DNA of 64,000 nt, taken from Blastomussa wellsi. Lineage: Eukaryota; Cnidaria; Anthozoa; Scleractinia; Plerogyridae. The stretch is from NCBI GenBank assembly GCA_947652115.1, contig OX393564.1:22686629-22750628 (forward strand), given 5' to 3'. The notes under the pieces were generated by a model that was not told where the DNA came from, searched no databases, and worked only from the letters and a program-made list of their open reading frames with translations. Position 1 is the first letter of the stretch. Each line of letters begins with the position of its first letter. The translations under genes and the position numbers were made by a program. Below, piece by piece: positions 12,900-22,672 of the stretch.

Positions 12900-13780
12900 T
12901 GACAGACAGACAGACAGACAGACTGACTGACAGTCAGACTGACTGACTGACTGACAGACAGACAGACGGACAGATGGATGGACAGACCAGACGTACGGAC
13001 AGCCTGATTGACAGACTGACTGACTGGCTGACTGATTGACTGACTGACACAATGTTGTACATTTCCATCATAAATTTACCAGTATGCACAGCTTGAGGAT
13101 GGCCTTGGCTTGAAACACTGTATGCTTTGTTAACTGGGACTGATGTCCCATTATTTAATGCTATTTGTTCCACACATCTAGTGTTGAGTCCATTAGTATA
13201 TGTATTTGTTTGCACATGGAGCTCGTTTAGTCTTGAACTTGATCCCCATTGCTGCTGAACTCCAACATTGAGGCCTTGCATGCTTCGTAACTGTCGCCCT
13301 TGGTGTTCTGCCAGAAGTTCTGCTAGTTCAGTTCCCTCGCTATACTGCCTTGTAAGTGGAAAGTGTTTTTTTATTGCATGATTTTTTTCTGGAAGTCTTT
13401 GAGCTTCGACGTGTTCTGTGTTTGAAACTTGGTTCAAAATGAAATATATTGATTAATTTCTGAAATAATGTGAAAGGTGACTGTTTCACCAGTATCAGCA
13501 ACATTTTCTTAGTCTTTCATTTTTTTAATAAAACAAGCCCTTATTAAAAACAAAATAACAACTTGGCATATTTTTTAATATTTGCAGTAGTCAACAAAAG
13601 TACATTACCTTTGTGCCAGAGTTGTGGAGATGAAGGCTCACTCAAAGACTTGCCGTATGAAGTTGGCAATGAACCTCCGACATTTTGATTGATATCAAGA
13701 TTTACAGCATTTAAAGGAATTTTCAGTCTGGGTGAAGACCAGTAGTTGCTCTCTGTAGGGTTATATCGGGAGGTAGACAT
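2673..13780 (-). CDS. CEP85: CEP85/CEP85L-family centrosomal coiled-coil protein
   Basis: Sixteen exons were recognised, 5' to 3': 13609-13785 (ATG at 13780), 13080-13427, 12419-12665, 11173-11397, 10676-10766, 10423-10499, 9614-9676, 8888-8976, 8631-8689, 8210-8324, 7727-7819, 6971-7048, 6259-6321, 5523-5579, 3835-3934 and 2673-2845 (stop at 2673). Most junctions have GT-AG sites and agreeing phases; together they give about 683 codons. The N-terminus is Ser-rich and disordered, and the rest is coiled coil. Landmarks shared with vertebrate CEP85 are KDELIGQKDQIIDRQ, LERYLKEVPTVEEHQK, ASQNQDLLEENLNLQ and the C-terminal DVEDLRKFISDQYAEDIGNN. In vertebrates CEP85 binds STIL to promote PLK4-driven centriole duplication and restrains NEK2A. 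The junction 9614/8976 does not agree in phase, so a small exon there is probably missing. CEP85 and its vertebrate paralogue CEP85L cannot be separated from this. Confidence 0.88.
2895..3440. repeat. Degenerate ~125-bp tandem repeat in the last CEP85 intron
   Basis: About four to five diverged units recur, each with a core like 'cagctttcattta-atggttacacact' followed by 'aaacggtaccacatgaagta'. The last two units are the most alike. The array sits wholly in the intron between exons 3835-3934 and 2673-2845. Confidence 0.5.
3650..3790. repeat. Dispersed repeat (copy 1), CCAAT-containing
   Basis: A segment starting CCCGCGCTTAGTGAC and followed by two ATTGG boxes recurs in a diverged form at about 7562-7690 in another intron of the same gene. 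Family unknown. Confidence 0.4.
4094..4486. mobile_element. 393-bp MITE with TTAA ends
   Basis: Terminal inverted repeats AGGGACACTGTCACGCCTGA (from 4098) and its complement (to 4482) are flanked by TTAA on both sides. There is no ORF. It contains a small internal palindrome (TTTCTGGACATCCTGTCCAGAAA, near 4275-4300). TTAA target duplications are typical of piggyBac and Kolobok; the family was not identified. It lies in a CEP85 intron. Confidence 0.7.
4862..5410. repeat. Minisatellite, ~55-bp units
   Basis: About nine units carry the core GTCACAGAGATGACGGTGTT followed by an A/T-rich half ending in TTTATC. Neighbouring units near 4990-5100 are the most alike. It occupies the CEP85 intron upstream of exon 3835-3934. 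Confidence 0.75.
5701..5926. mobile_element. 226-bp MITE
   Basis: Ends AGATGATGTCACACGAGA and, inverted, AGGTGATGTTACACGGGA form terminal inverted repeats with three mismatches. Further inverted similarity lies inside (TTTTTAACG motifs). No coding capacity. Located in a CEP85 intron. Confidence 0.6.
7562..7690. repeat. Dispersed repeat (copy 2)
   Basis: Begins CCCGCGCTTAGTGAC and carries two ATTGG boxes like the copy at 3650-3790, with the spacer diverged. Confidence 0.35.
12090..12372 (-). mobile_element. Degenerate tRNA-derived SINE (family A)
   Basis: Reads as the minus-strand form of the better copies at 22486 and 26401: GTTAGTCCATCGCAAGG, then GAGAGTAAAGTGTCTTGCAC, then the RNA polymerase III box remnants near CACTAACCATTCGGCCACTG. 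Diverged and interrupted. Lies in a CEP85 intron. Confidence 0.6.
12791..13050. repeat. (CTGA/CAGA)n microsatellite
   Basis: About 260 bp of interspersed CTGA, CAGA and CGGA tetranucleotides. It abuts CEP85 exon 13080-13427 with only about 30 bp between. The period of four keeps long open frames alive on the minus strand (poly VCLS/VCQS), which are not genes. Confidence 0.9.
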
Positions 13781-13785
13781 TGGTT

Positions 13786-16435
13786 CTGGAAATCAAAAAC
13801 AATTTAAGATCATGTTAAGAAATATAAGATAAATTTAGAATTGACAGATTGAAGGATTGACAGATGTTTGATTGACTGAATAGATTTAATGATTTTTAAT
13901 TACATGTACTGGTTACATGTCAACAAATGAACCAGCAGACCAACAAACAGACAGTGCACACACAGGCAGACAGACAGACAAGTCTACACAAGTCTACAGA
14001 ATATAACTGGGACAAGAAGGGTGGATCTCGCTATCCACTAGAAAACTTCGATGTAACCAGAGGGTAGTTTTTACGTTAAACATCAAAACAAACTGCAATA
14101 TTAACTTGATAGTGATTTATACAGTGGAAAGTGTTATTCATTCCAGAAAATATTTATATCTCTCCCCTCCCCGTCTCTTCGTAAAATTCTACTTTAGCTT
14201 CATACTTTCTTTTTGCATGTAAATAGTTTAGTTTTTGAAAACACACTTCCCCTTGGGATTTTGACTGTTCCTGAGGCACAAATTTGAACAGATATCATCT
14301 GAAACCATAAAATACACTACTTTTACAGGATCAGTAAATCTGTAAAGAGTTGCTAGTTTAATCCAAACAAGCAATTTTCATTTTGCTACATCTGTACCAG
14401 TCTGCCAACCTCCCCAGTCCCTGAAAAAAACATGCATGGCTTAGAAACCAGCTGATATATCAGAATTAAGACTGTCAAATTTCTCAACAGGTATCGTCAC
14501 CACTGTTTCTAATTTCCCACAAAGAAACCAGAGGATTCCCGCACAGCCAGAAAGCAACACCTGGCACAGATTTGGCTACAGTGTAGAGACACATATCCTC
14601 AATGATTTGAAGTTCTTAACGGGCACTGCCACAAGTACCACCTAAAGACATATATACACCAATGAAAACCTACAAATAGCGGTCCAGTTTTGTTAAAAAT
14701 TACTATGCCTGTTTCCTGAAACTACGTGTGGAGTGATATCATAATAATAATCTCAACTTAGCTAAAAACTGATTATGGTTCCCTTTCCTTTAGTTGCGTA
14801 CTTGATATCTTCATCCTGATGCTCTAGGCACATTTTATGTATGAGAGAAAGCACTTACATGTGGTCATACAAACAGTTTTACTAAAAAAGCAGAAAAATC
14901 TCTCAGGCTGTGAACACTGACCTTTAATACTCTCACGACCCACACAGTGAAATAAATTTATTTTAATGATTTTGGTTTAATATAATTGTACTATACCCTC
15001 ATGTAATTAAGATGAAAAATAAGACTACTTAGTGAGCAAGAAAACTTAACAAATACTTCATGCAGGACACATTGGACCTGCTAATAACTAAGGAGAACTT
15101 TTTAACTATTAACAGCAGTAACAACACAATAAAATAGATAAACTTTTATCTTTTGACAGGATACAAACATTTCAAACAGGATGCAAAAACAGATCATCAC
15201 CATTGTCATAAGTGACATGTAACAGACAAGTGCTCTTTTAATAATCGATATGCTGCATAAATTGTTGTATTGTCAACCAAAATATTTGATTGCATGCTGA
15301 GCAGCATGCTGTTAGCACTTTATCACGAATTTTACTCTTAATTTGAATAAAAACTGAGGGGGTCTGAGAAACATTTTTTTTATTTTTTTCTTGAGTTATA
15401 TCAAAATTTTCTTAATGGTTTAAATAATTCTAATTTATAGCTACAATGATCATAAATGACTTGCCCGTTCAATATCAAACATCATTATCAGAAAAAATGC
15501 TTTGTCGAGACTCTACTGGAAACTTTAAAGAATGGAAAGACGTAGTGAATTCGTAATTAATACCTCGTTCACTGCATGTCAATCCGGAAATTAGCGAACA
15601 TTTCAAGCTTGTAAGCTTAGTTTTAGTAAAAGAAATTTTTACAACTAAAGCACATTATGCGGAAGTGAAGCCTTTTTTAGCTCTTTTTTTTCCGAAACAG
15701 GAAACCATAAGCCACCACGTTCACAGAAAGAACGACTCAACTTCGAATTTTGACAGAAGGATACATAACCCAATCAGCACTTTGAGAGCGAGCATATAAA
15801 TGTTTATAGAGGAAGGGAATTAATTAATTTATAAGGAAGGAATTACCAATGCGAAAATATCAAAGATCACGGAAAAAACGACTTCAAGTGCTTACTTTGG
15901 CATGGTAACCCACAAGCACAACAATGTCGACAAAGTGATAAAATTTAAAGGTTTTAAACGATCATGTTGAAGTCAATAAAATAAAGCTTAAGACTTTCTC
16001 ACTACTAAATGTAAGTTATATTTTTCTGAGAGTTCAGAAATAAATTTTACAGCAATCAAAAGAAACGCCATCAAGAAGAAATTGACACGAGGATAGAAAC
16101 CCGATATTCCGGCGTCATGGATCGATATAGCTGATATCTGATAATGAAACCACTTACCGAGAGAAAAAGCCAAATCCCACTTCTTTCTCCGCTTTGATAC
16201 AGTTTGAACGAGAAGAATGAGCAAATTCCCAGAGAAGACAAATTCAATGGCGTGTAACTTTCAAATAAACCGCGACAAACAAAGCGAGTAAACAAGTGAC
16301 GAGAGCGTCGGATCGGGCAAAAATCACAACGAATACAGACCACTTGAAAAGGATTGTAAACAAAGTTCTTGATTTCAATATACTGCTCAAACACGAGCTG
16401 AGACGTTAAATAACTCACAATCGAACTCACCACTG
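13786..16435 (-). other. Probable 5' UTR intron of CEP85; no recognised element
   Basis: It lies between the exon carrying the start codon (acceptor at 13786-13787) and a candidate non-coding first exon ending at 16436. It is A/T-rich with a short ACAG/CAGA run near 13950. The open frames at 15988-16433 have no recognisable domain. Confidence 0.4.
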
Positions 16436-16520
16436 TGATGCTTTTAGCAACAGAGAAAATCCTTCCGTCTTTTTGTCATTAAAAATTTATGTGAACCATT
16501 GAACACCATTTAGCAGTTTG
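16436..16520 (-). other. Candidate non-coding first exon of CEP85
   Basis: The minus strand has a strong donor (CACAGTG|GTGAGTT) at 16436/16435 and no better first-exon candidate before 17 kb. The upstream edge is arbitrary because no transcription start can be seen. Confidence 0.3.
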
Positions 16521-16534
16521 CCGCTTGAACAGCG

Positions 16535-16552
16535 GTGCGTGACGTCACGCAC
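16535..16552. promoter_or_regulatory. 18-bp palindrome containing a full CRE (TGACGTCA)
   Basis: GTGCGTGACGTCACGCAC is a perfect palindrome centred on a consensus CREB/ATF site. It lies just upstream of the candidate CEP85 first exon, where a promoter is expected. The sequence is seen directly; a role at CEP85 is inferred. Confidence 0.5.
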
Positions 16553-17217
16553 GATACTGCACGTTGTGAAAAACTGTGGGTGGGGAGGGTGAAGAGATCA
16601 CATTTTTCTTTTTCGCCACTCAAATCATAGCTTGGGGTTGTTTAGACTCTTACGAATTCTCGTCAAGCTAAGAAGCATTATTACTACGTGCTAAATCAAG
16701 CAGCTTCATATCATGAGTTCAAATCTCAAGGGAAGGTTAACCCAAATAATGCTATTGAAAACCACTCAAGCCCTTGATTGAATGTTGTGTATTGTATTGT
16801 GCTGCAAGTTATTGGACAGCATTGTCTTTAAAATCGTTTACATTTGCATGATTGTGGCCAATGACGTTATAGTTGAATGCCATTCCACCAAAAGTTTTCA
16901 AAAGGAAATTTTCCTTGGTTTTATTACATAAAAATATCAATCTTTTGTTACCAAAACTCAGGTCTCTCGGTTTTCGTCTAAATATATTTTCAGTCTTTTA
17001 TTTTCCCGTATTTCAGCAAACGAAACTAAGAGAACGAGATGAAACGAGATAAAGAAACGCTTTTACCGTCAGCGAATCAGTGATGCGGTATAAAAATGGG
17101 CTAATAGGTCATTTGATAGTTCTTTAATTCTAAGAATTAAAGAACAAATTGAGAAGTATTGAAAAGTCCGAGCAAACAAGCAAACAAGCCGGCTAAATTG
17201 GCTAAGTATATAATTTG
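16553..17217. other. Intergenic, upstream of CEP85; nothing recognised
   Basis: No ORF with a domain, no RNA gene and no clear element were seen. Confidence 0.4.
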
Positions 17218-17403
17218 GTTTTATCAACTGGGTTGATAATGTCAATTGGCCACCGTAAAGAGATTCAAGTGCTGACGTTTCGAGCGTTAGCCCTTCGTCG
17301 GAGCGAATCCAATCCGCTCCGACGAAGGGCTAACGCTCGAAACGTCAGCACTTGAATCTCTTTACGGTGGCCAATTGACATTATCAACCCAGTTGATAAA
17401 ACC
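17218..17403. mobile_element. 186-bp near-perfect foldback element
   Basis: The two arms starting GGTTTTATCAACTGGGTTGA are almost exact complements around a short centre at about 17310. Each arm includes CGACGAAGGGCTAACGCTCG followed by AAACGTCAGC. This motif looks to me like a recurrent animal repeat, possibly related to Penelope-like retroelement ends; that link is a guess. Confidence 0.75.
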
Positions 17404-17422
17404 TAATTATATTGTTATACTT

Positions 17423-17465
<43 letters not shown>

Positions 17466-17877
17466 CTATAAGTGAAAACTCTCGAATTGAATTATCCAAT
17501 AAAAAACGGTAGCCACCGAGTAAGCTAACTCATTGGTGTACTTTAGAGCGAATGTACATTGAAATGGAAAAAGTAAACAAACGTCGAATTTCTCTGTGCG
17601 TTGTAAAGCAGACGCATGAGAATAAAGAAAATAATCTACCAGTCTATACCAGTGGCGGATCTAGCGGAGGGGGCTGCGCCCTCACCGTTTCAGTGGCGCA
17701 TGATGATTTTTGGTTCTTTGGGAAATGAAATAGTTTGGGGCCCAAAGGAAAACTGAGATGTTTCTGCTTAGCTTCTCCGTATGTAAGTAAAAGCAGTGGT
17801 AAAAGACGTTACTGTATCACGATTGCGATACACAAAGATAATCTTTGTAAGTGTAAAACCTTAAACATTTACAATGC

Positions 17878-18115
17878 TCCCGCTCCAAGGACGAACAACG
17901 CTCTCGCTGCACGCTTGAGATCAAGGATGAACAGATCGGACGAACAGCAATGCCAACAATCTCTCACTACACGCTTGTCAGATCAAGGACGAACAGGTCG
18001 GACAAACCACACTCGCTCCACGCTTGAGGTTAAGGACGAACAGATCGGACGATGCTCTCGCTACACGTTTGAGGTCAAGGACGGACAGTTCGGACCCACA
18101 ACACTCGCGCTAATA
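17878..18115. repeat. Minisatellite, ~50-bp units
   Basis: About four to five units share CTCGCTACACGCTTGAGGTC, AAGGACGAACAGATCGGACG and a short variable tail. The frame 17735-18178 is open only because of this array. Confidence 0.65.
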
Positions 18116-18753
18116 GGTGGGCTGAGGCTGGAAAATGACATCCAACGCGACATGATGAAGAGGAAACGTTCAGGTTAACACGCAAAAATCGAGTCAGGGG
18201 CTAATTACATAACTGCCGCACATGCGTTGAGTTGAGTTGAGTTGCAGGTTTGCTTGCTCCTCTGGTCGCCCCGCAAAGGAGTTCTTTTGGCTATATTATA
18301 AAGAGCCGGGCTACTTATAGAAATTCTTATTGCCATTATCTTCTTTTGTCTCTAATCAGTCTACACTAAAGACATTCTGAGAACATATGACATGCTTGAA
18401 GACGCATACGAAGATAAATACAAGTAAATTGGCGTAAACTGAAACTGGCGTTGAACTCGGTTTGTTTGATAGCATAGTTGTGCAGTATTCCTTTTGTGTG
18501 ATTTAGGGCCTCGATGCTAGCCAAGCGCAGCTGAGAAAGAAAACTGCTAAGTTATTAATTCTGGAGTAAACCTGAACTTGCATCCCATCCAGGGGGGAGT
18601 GGGAACACTCTTGGTCGTTTCGTGAAAAGGAAACCTGGAAAACTCTGACCTGATGTGGTCTTATGTGCCACTAAGCTCGAACAATACCTTAATATTTAAC
18701 AATTGTATTTCAGGCTGGTATAAAATAGATTGCATAATGGTATAACTCCTGAT
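18116..18753. other. Intergenic; one inverted SINE-like fragment
   Basis: Nothing is recognised except about 18551-18600, whose AATTCTGGAGTAAACCTGAA and following GCATCCCATCCAG are the inverted complement of 19482-19524. The pair could be ends of a ~970-bp element or two opposed SINE fragments. Confidence 0.4.
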
Positions 18754-19481
18754 ACTATCCAAACTGTTAATCATGGTTAAGATGTTCAAGTAGCTGATGA
18801 AGCCAAAGAACTCAATTAGTTTTACTGAACTTGCAAGTTTTGTAAAGGATAAAGTACTAACAGGAACTAACATTGTGAAATTGTTGTTCCATTGTTTACA
18901 TCGGTTCAATAATGTGATTGCACGAACCGAAAATAAGAATTTTTTAATGAGGTCTTTAAACTCGATTATCGGCAAATATATGGAACAAACATAAGCCACA
19001 AGGACAAAAAATCAAAGGAACTGAATTGTAGACTCACCCATGGGCGTAACAGGGTACCATTTTTCGACTGTATTTGCTGGAAATTCGAACATGGTAAGTT
19101 CGTTAAAAGCTGATTTCAGGCCGGGTTTGACTGACCATTGCAAAAAAAAAGCCCGTCCACGTTGCCCCATCAAATGACATCGCGTAGATACAATCGAAGA
19201 TCTTTCGTATGTCTACACATTGCTTGTTGTCGTTCGGCAGCTCTTTTCTTGTTTGTGATTGCATGCATGTTATCGATCGTAACGAATTCAATCCTCTCGC
19301 CTCTGGGTCCGTAAGCAATGCCTTCGGGTCATGTTTTGCATTGTGTCCAGAATACGAGCCCTTTTGTCAAAGGATTAACTGTGTTTGAATATGGTGACCA
19401 GCACTGATGAAAAGCACAAATATTTAAATAACAATTGACCAAGGAAAAAAAATTGGGTTTATTTTATTTTCAAATTAAGTA

Positions 19482-19640
19482 CCCTAGATGGGATGCAAGT
19501 TCGGGTTTACTCCAGAATTAACTTATCGTGCAACCATTTTTTCACCTGGGTGGAGAGGAACACTGCCTGGCTCAAGAACACAACTCAGTACCAAGCCAAG
19601 ACTTGAACCTGGACCTATCAATTCCCTGTCTTTCTGTATG
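19482..19640 (-). mobile_element. SINE family A fragment (repeated at 23397-23555)
   Basis: GATGGGATGCAAGTTCGGGT, then CACCTGGGTGGAGAGGAACA, then GACTTGAACCTGG follow the order of the minus-strand family A SINE but are diverged. It is duplicated with the 3,915-bp unit. Confidence 0.5.
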
Positions 19641-20301
19641 GAGCAGAAAACTGGCTCTCTTAGTCGCGTAATAAAAAATAAGTCCTTTGAACTTGTACAA
19701 TACTGTAAACAAAAGCCTAGAGCCTAGAAAGAAATTGCATGCTTTGACAGAAAAGCTGATAAACCATCACACTGTCACAAGTTTGTTCTTTCTTACATTT
19801 ATTGAAATGCATCATGACGTTTGACCATTTACATAATTACACAGCTTCTCAGAAAGACAACACTATATTGTAGTTCTAGAATAAATTACTGTTTTAGATA
19901 TAATTTGATATGGATGTCTCTAATTTGGGATACGTCGAGATACATGTCCTGCGTAAAATTCAAGTCCAAGAAAGCATTATAAATAAAGATTAAAATGTAA
20001 ATTCCCCTAAGTGGGTGCTATGTATTCCTTTGAAAGTAAGCTCAAAGAATTTGGTAGAACATCAAGGCTACATTTATAGCTGATGATCAACTTTATTCTG
20101 GATATCTGCCCGCTTGTTGAGCACAAACACGCACCACGACGTCAGTGGCGGATAATCTTGATACAAGGTCGATATAATAGTTTCTCTAGTTAGAGTGAAC
20201 ATGACAGTTGAAAACCTTCTCTCCGACTTACCACCCACCCCACCCCACGAACAACAGTCTCTCCCTCCCACCCCACCCTAAACCCAAAAGCATTCCCACC
20301 G

Positions 20302-21914
20302 TTAGTCCCAGTGATATGGATTCTTTCCTAACGAATTCTGAAGCGTCTTCATTCCTTTATAAACAGTTAACGTATTCTTCGCTCCCTCTCCTGGGCGCGT
20401 AGTTTTTGCCGCTTTCGTTTTGACAGTCGTTATAACTTCAACTTCTCCACCACTTGCCGGAAGAACAGCACTTGCGCTCTTGGGTCTTACCACTGGTCTA
20501 GCCTTTTGTTGTTTGCGCTGTCGCTTAGCCTTTTGTTGTTGACGTCGAACCATTGCTATTTGTTCGCCTTTCGCCTCCATACGAGCTTCTAAGTTTTCAA
20601 GCTCTCGTCTGAGGTCTTCTTGTATTCTTGGATCATCGGATTCTTGTATTTGTCGAGACAGTTCGTGATGCTCGCTATTAAAAAAAACACAAAAAATTGA
20701 CTCAAAGATTAGCCAGCTTTTACTGAACTCCTATATTCTATGCTGACAAAAATGGCTAAAAAATTACTTCCCGGGAATTACTTCTGCAGGATCCTAAAGT
20801 ACTCTAAAATGACAAGACCATAGCTTCAATTCAAACAAATATATCACCCCGGTGTTTTAAAAGTAAAAGTCAAACGAGATTAACTTTGAAAACTGTTCCG
20901 CCTAACAGCCTTTCGCAATCTGTTTTTATCTCTTTCAATTTTTGTCCATCCAGGATACCTTCTTTTGTCTTTGCTATGTTACTGAAATGTTCCTTCACTG
21001 TTATAAATACTTATTTTCATATATATTTCATTCAATTTGTGGCCATTATCTTTCGTCTAAATTTGGCTCAAATCCTTCACACGGTACTTTACAGAACGCT
21101 ATTACCTCTTGTGAAAGAGGTAAAGTCTGCATTCCCAGATTCGGGCCTAGTGGCCCATCAGGCCGTTGCTTATCCCGGTTTCCGTAGCATGAAGCGACAG
21201 AGAGTGTTTCTACTCCCCCCTGGATGAGATGCTAGTCCATCGCAGGGTTACCTGCAGCAGTAAATTCGCCGGTACCCATTTATACACCTGGGTGGAGAGA
21301 GGCACTGTGAGAGTAAAGTTTCTTGCCCAAGAACACAACGCAGTGCCCAGGCCGGGACCCGATTCGTCCGATCCGGAGTCCAGCGCGCTAACCATTGGGT
21401 CACTGCGCCTCCCACTTGTGTTAGTCACAAATGACACAAATAAGTGTACGCATTAAACGTTATGCGATTGACACGATCACGTGACATGCAAGGACGTGGA
21501 AAAGGTTCTATCGGAATGGAAAAACTTTCGAGAGAGCGATATGTGCAATTTAATTACTTTCTCTTTTCTCTGCATTGGCTTCCTTTGTATGTTTATGTTG
21601 CAGACGCGGTAAAGCAACCACTGCCACCAAAAACGCTCACCCAACCACCCTGCCCAGAAAATATTTACAAGGCAACTTTCGCAAGTTCAACTGTTTAGCA
21701 CGTACAAAGTTATGTGGCCAAACTCATCCTGAAGTCCCATGAGTAACTCATCAAAAGCATTCTCTGAATCACTGGTGCTTGTTGAGCCCGCACTCTGTGT
21801 ATGTCGCTTTTGAGCCCGTCGTGCGGCAGCGTTACACAGCGCGGGATTGTGAGCCTTCATTAAGGACAGCACGGTCTGTACATTAGCTCCAAGTGAGTGT
21901 GATTTTGTAGTTGA
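20302..21914 (-). pseudogene. CEP57: Duplicated terminal exons of CEP57 (exons 8' and 9')
   Basis: Exon 8' (21706-21914) and exon 9' (20302-20674) are copies of CEP57 exons 8 and 9 at a 3,915-bp offset, with the same splice sites, reading frame and stop codon, ending in ...NPYHWD. They lie downstream of the first terminal exon, so normal splicing and polyadenylation should exclude them. Because phases are unchanged, a transcript joining exon 7 to exon 8', or exon 8 to exon 9', would encode the same protein with a different 3' end. There is no damage in the copies, so 'pseudogene' here means a partial copy lacking a promoter and the first seven exons. Confidence 0.8.
21226..21414 (-). mobile_element. 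tRNA-derived SINE, family A (repeated at 25141-25329)
   Basis: On the minus strand it reads GGGAGGCGCAGTGACCCAAT, then GGTTAGCGCGCTGGACTCCG, a B-box-like GGGTCCCGGCC, then GGGCAAGAAACTTTACTCTC and a segment ending in CGATGGACTAGCATCTCATC. It is the inverted partner of the copy at 22486. It sits in the intron between CEP57 exons 8' and 9'. Confidence 0.75.
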
Positions 21915-22200
21915 CTGAAAAGAAAGAAAACGAAATTCTGTGGTTATTTAGCCTAGCTTTCTTTTGATTGGAATATCTCTTGGCGGCGGAGATCACAAAT
22001 ATCTTCTCTCTTCTCCTGACATAACAGGAAAACTATCTACACCGCATACAGGTCTTGCAGTAAGTTACTATGCGTGCTCAATTTATGAGAATCTCAGCCT
22101 CCTTGTTATTAGGTAGTAATAAAGCCTTTTAAGCCCAGATGTCACATAGCTGCTGGCGCTTAACTCCGGTTTCTGTAGCATGAACCGGCAAGGAGTATTT

Positions 22201-22431
22201 CTACTCCCCCTGGATGGGATGCTAGTCCATCGCAGGTTACTCCCCCCTGGATGGGATGCTAGTCCATCACAGGTTACTCCCCCCTGGACGGGATGCTAGT
22301 CCATCACAGGTTACTCCCCCCTGGATGGGATGCTAGTCCATCGCAGGTTACTCCCCCCAGGATGGGATGCTAGTCCATCGCAGGTTACTCCCCCCTGGAT
22401 GGGATGCTAGTCCATCGCAGGTTACTCCCCA
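22201..22431. repeat. 37-bp minisatellite, six units (repeated at 26116-26346)
   Basis: Six units of TACTCCCCCCTGGATGGGAT followed by GCTAGTCCATCGCAGGT differ only by a few substitutions (CGCAGG/CACAGG, GATGGG/GACGGG). The unit is the SINE family A 3' segment, so the array is an internal expansion of a minus-strand SINE that starts near 22150. Confidence 0.85.
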
Positions 22432-22485
22432 GCATTCTGTCAGGTTGCCCTGATATTTTCCAGGTACTCAGTTATAAACCTGTGG

Positions 22486-22672
22486 GAGGCGCAGTGGCCT
22501 AATGGTTAGTGCGCTGCACTCCGGATCGGACGGTCTGGGTTCGAGACTCTAGCCGGGGCACTGCGTTGTGTTCTTGGGCAAGACACTTTACTCTCACAGT
22601 GCCTCTCTTCACCTAGGTGTATAAATGGGTACCGGCGAATTTACTGCTGGTGGGTAACCCTGCAAAGGACTA
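22486..22672 (+). mobile_element. tRNA-derived SINE, family A, cut by the duplication junction
   Basis: Begins GGGAGGCGCAGTGGCCTAAT. The A box TGGCCTAATGG and B box GGTTCGAGACT are recognisable RNA polymerase III promoter elements. Then follow CTTGGGCAAGACACTTTACT and a segment ending AACCCTGCAAAGGACTA, where the next duplication unit begins. The complete copy at 26401 continues past this point. Confidence 0.85.

Larger units (their letters stand above)
18754..22668. repeat. 3,915-bp tandem duplication, distal copy
   Basis: This unit and 22669-26583 match wherever I compared them, and every open frame recurs at an offset of exactly 3,915. The copies join at ACTA, and the same ACTA stands at 18754-18757, 22669-22672 and 26584-26587. 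It carries a second copy of the last two CEP57 exons, three SINE pieces and a 37-bp minisatellite. The distal copy lies beyond the CEP57 stop codon. It is either a recent duplication with 4-bp microhomology or an assembly artefact. Confidence 0.92.

Noticed and set aside
12819..13052. Minus-strand ORF rich in VCLS/VCQS
   Set aside because: Translation of the (CTGA/CAGA)n microsatellite.
17735..18178. 147-codon plus-strand ORF
   Set aside because: Most of it lies over the ~50-bp minisatellite, and it has no recognised domain.
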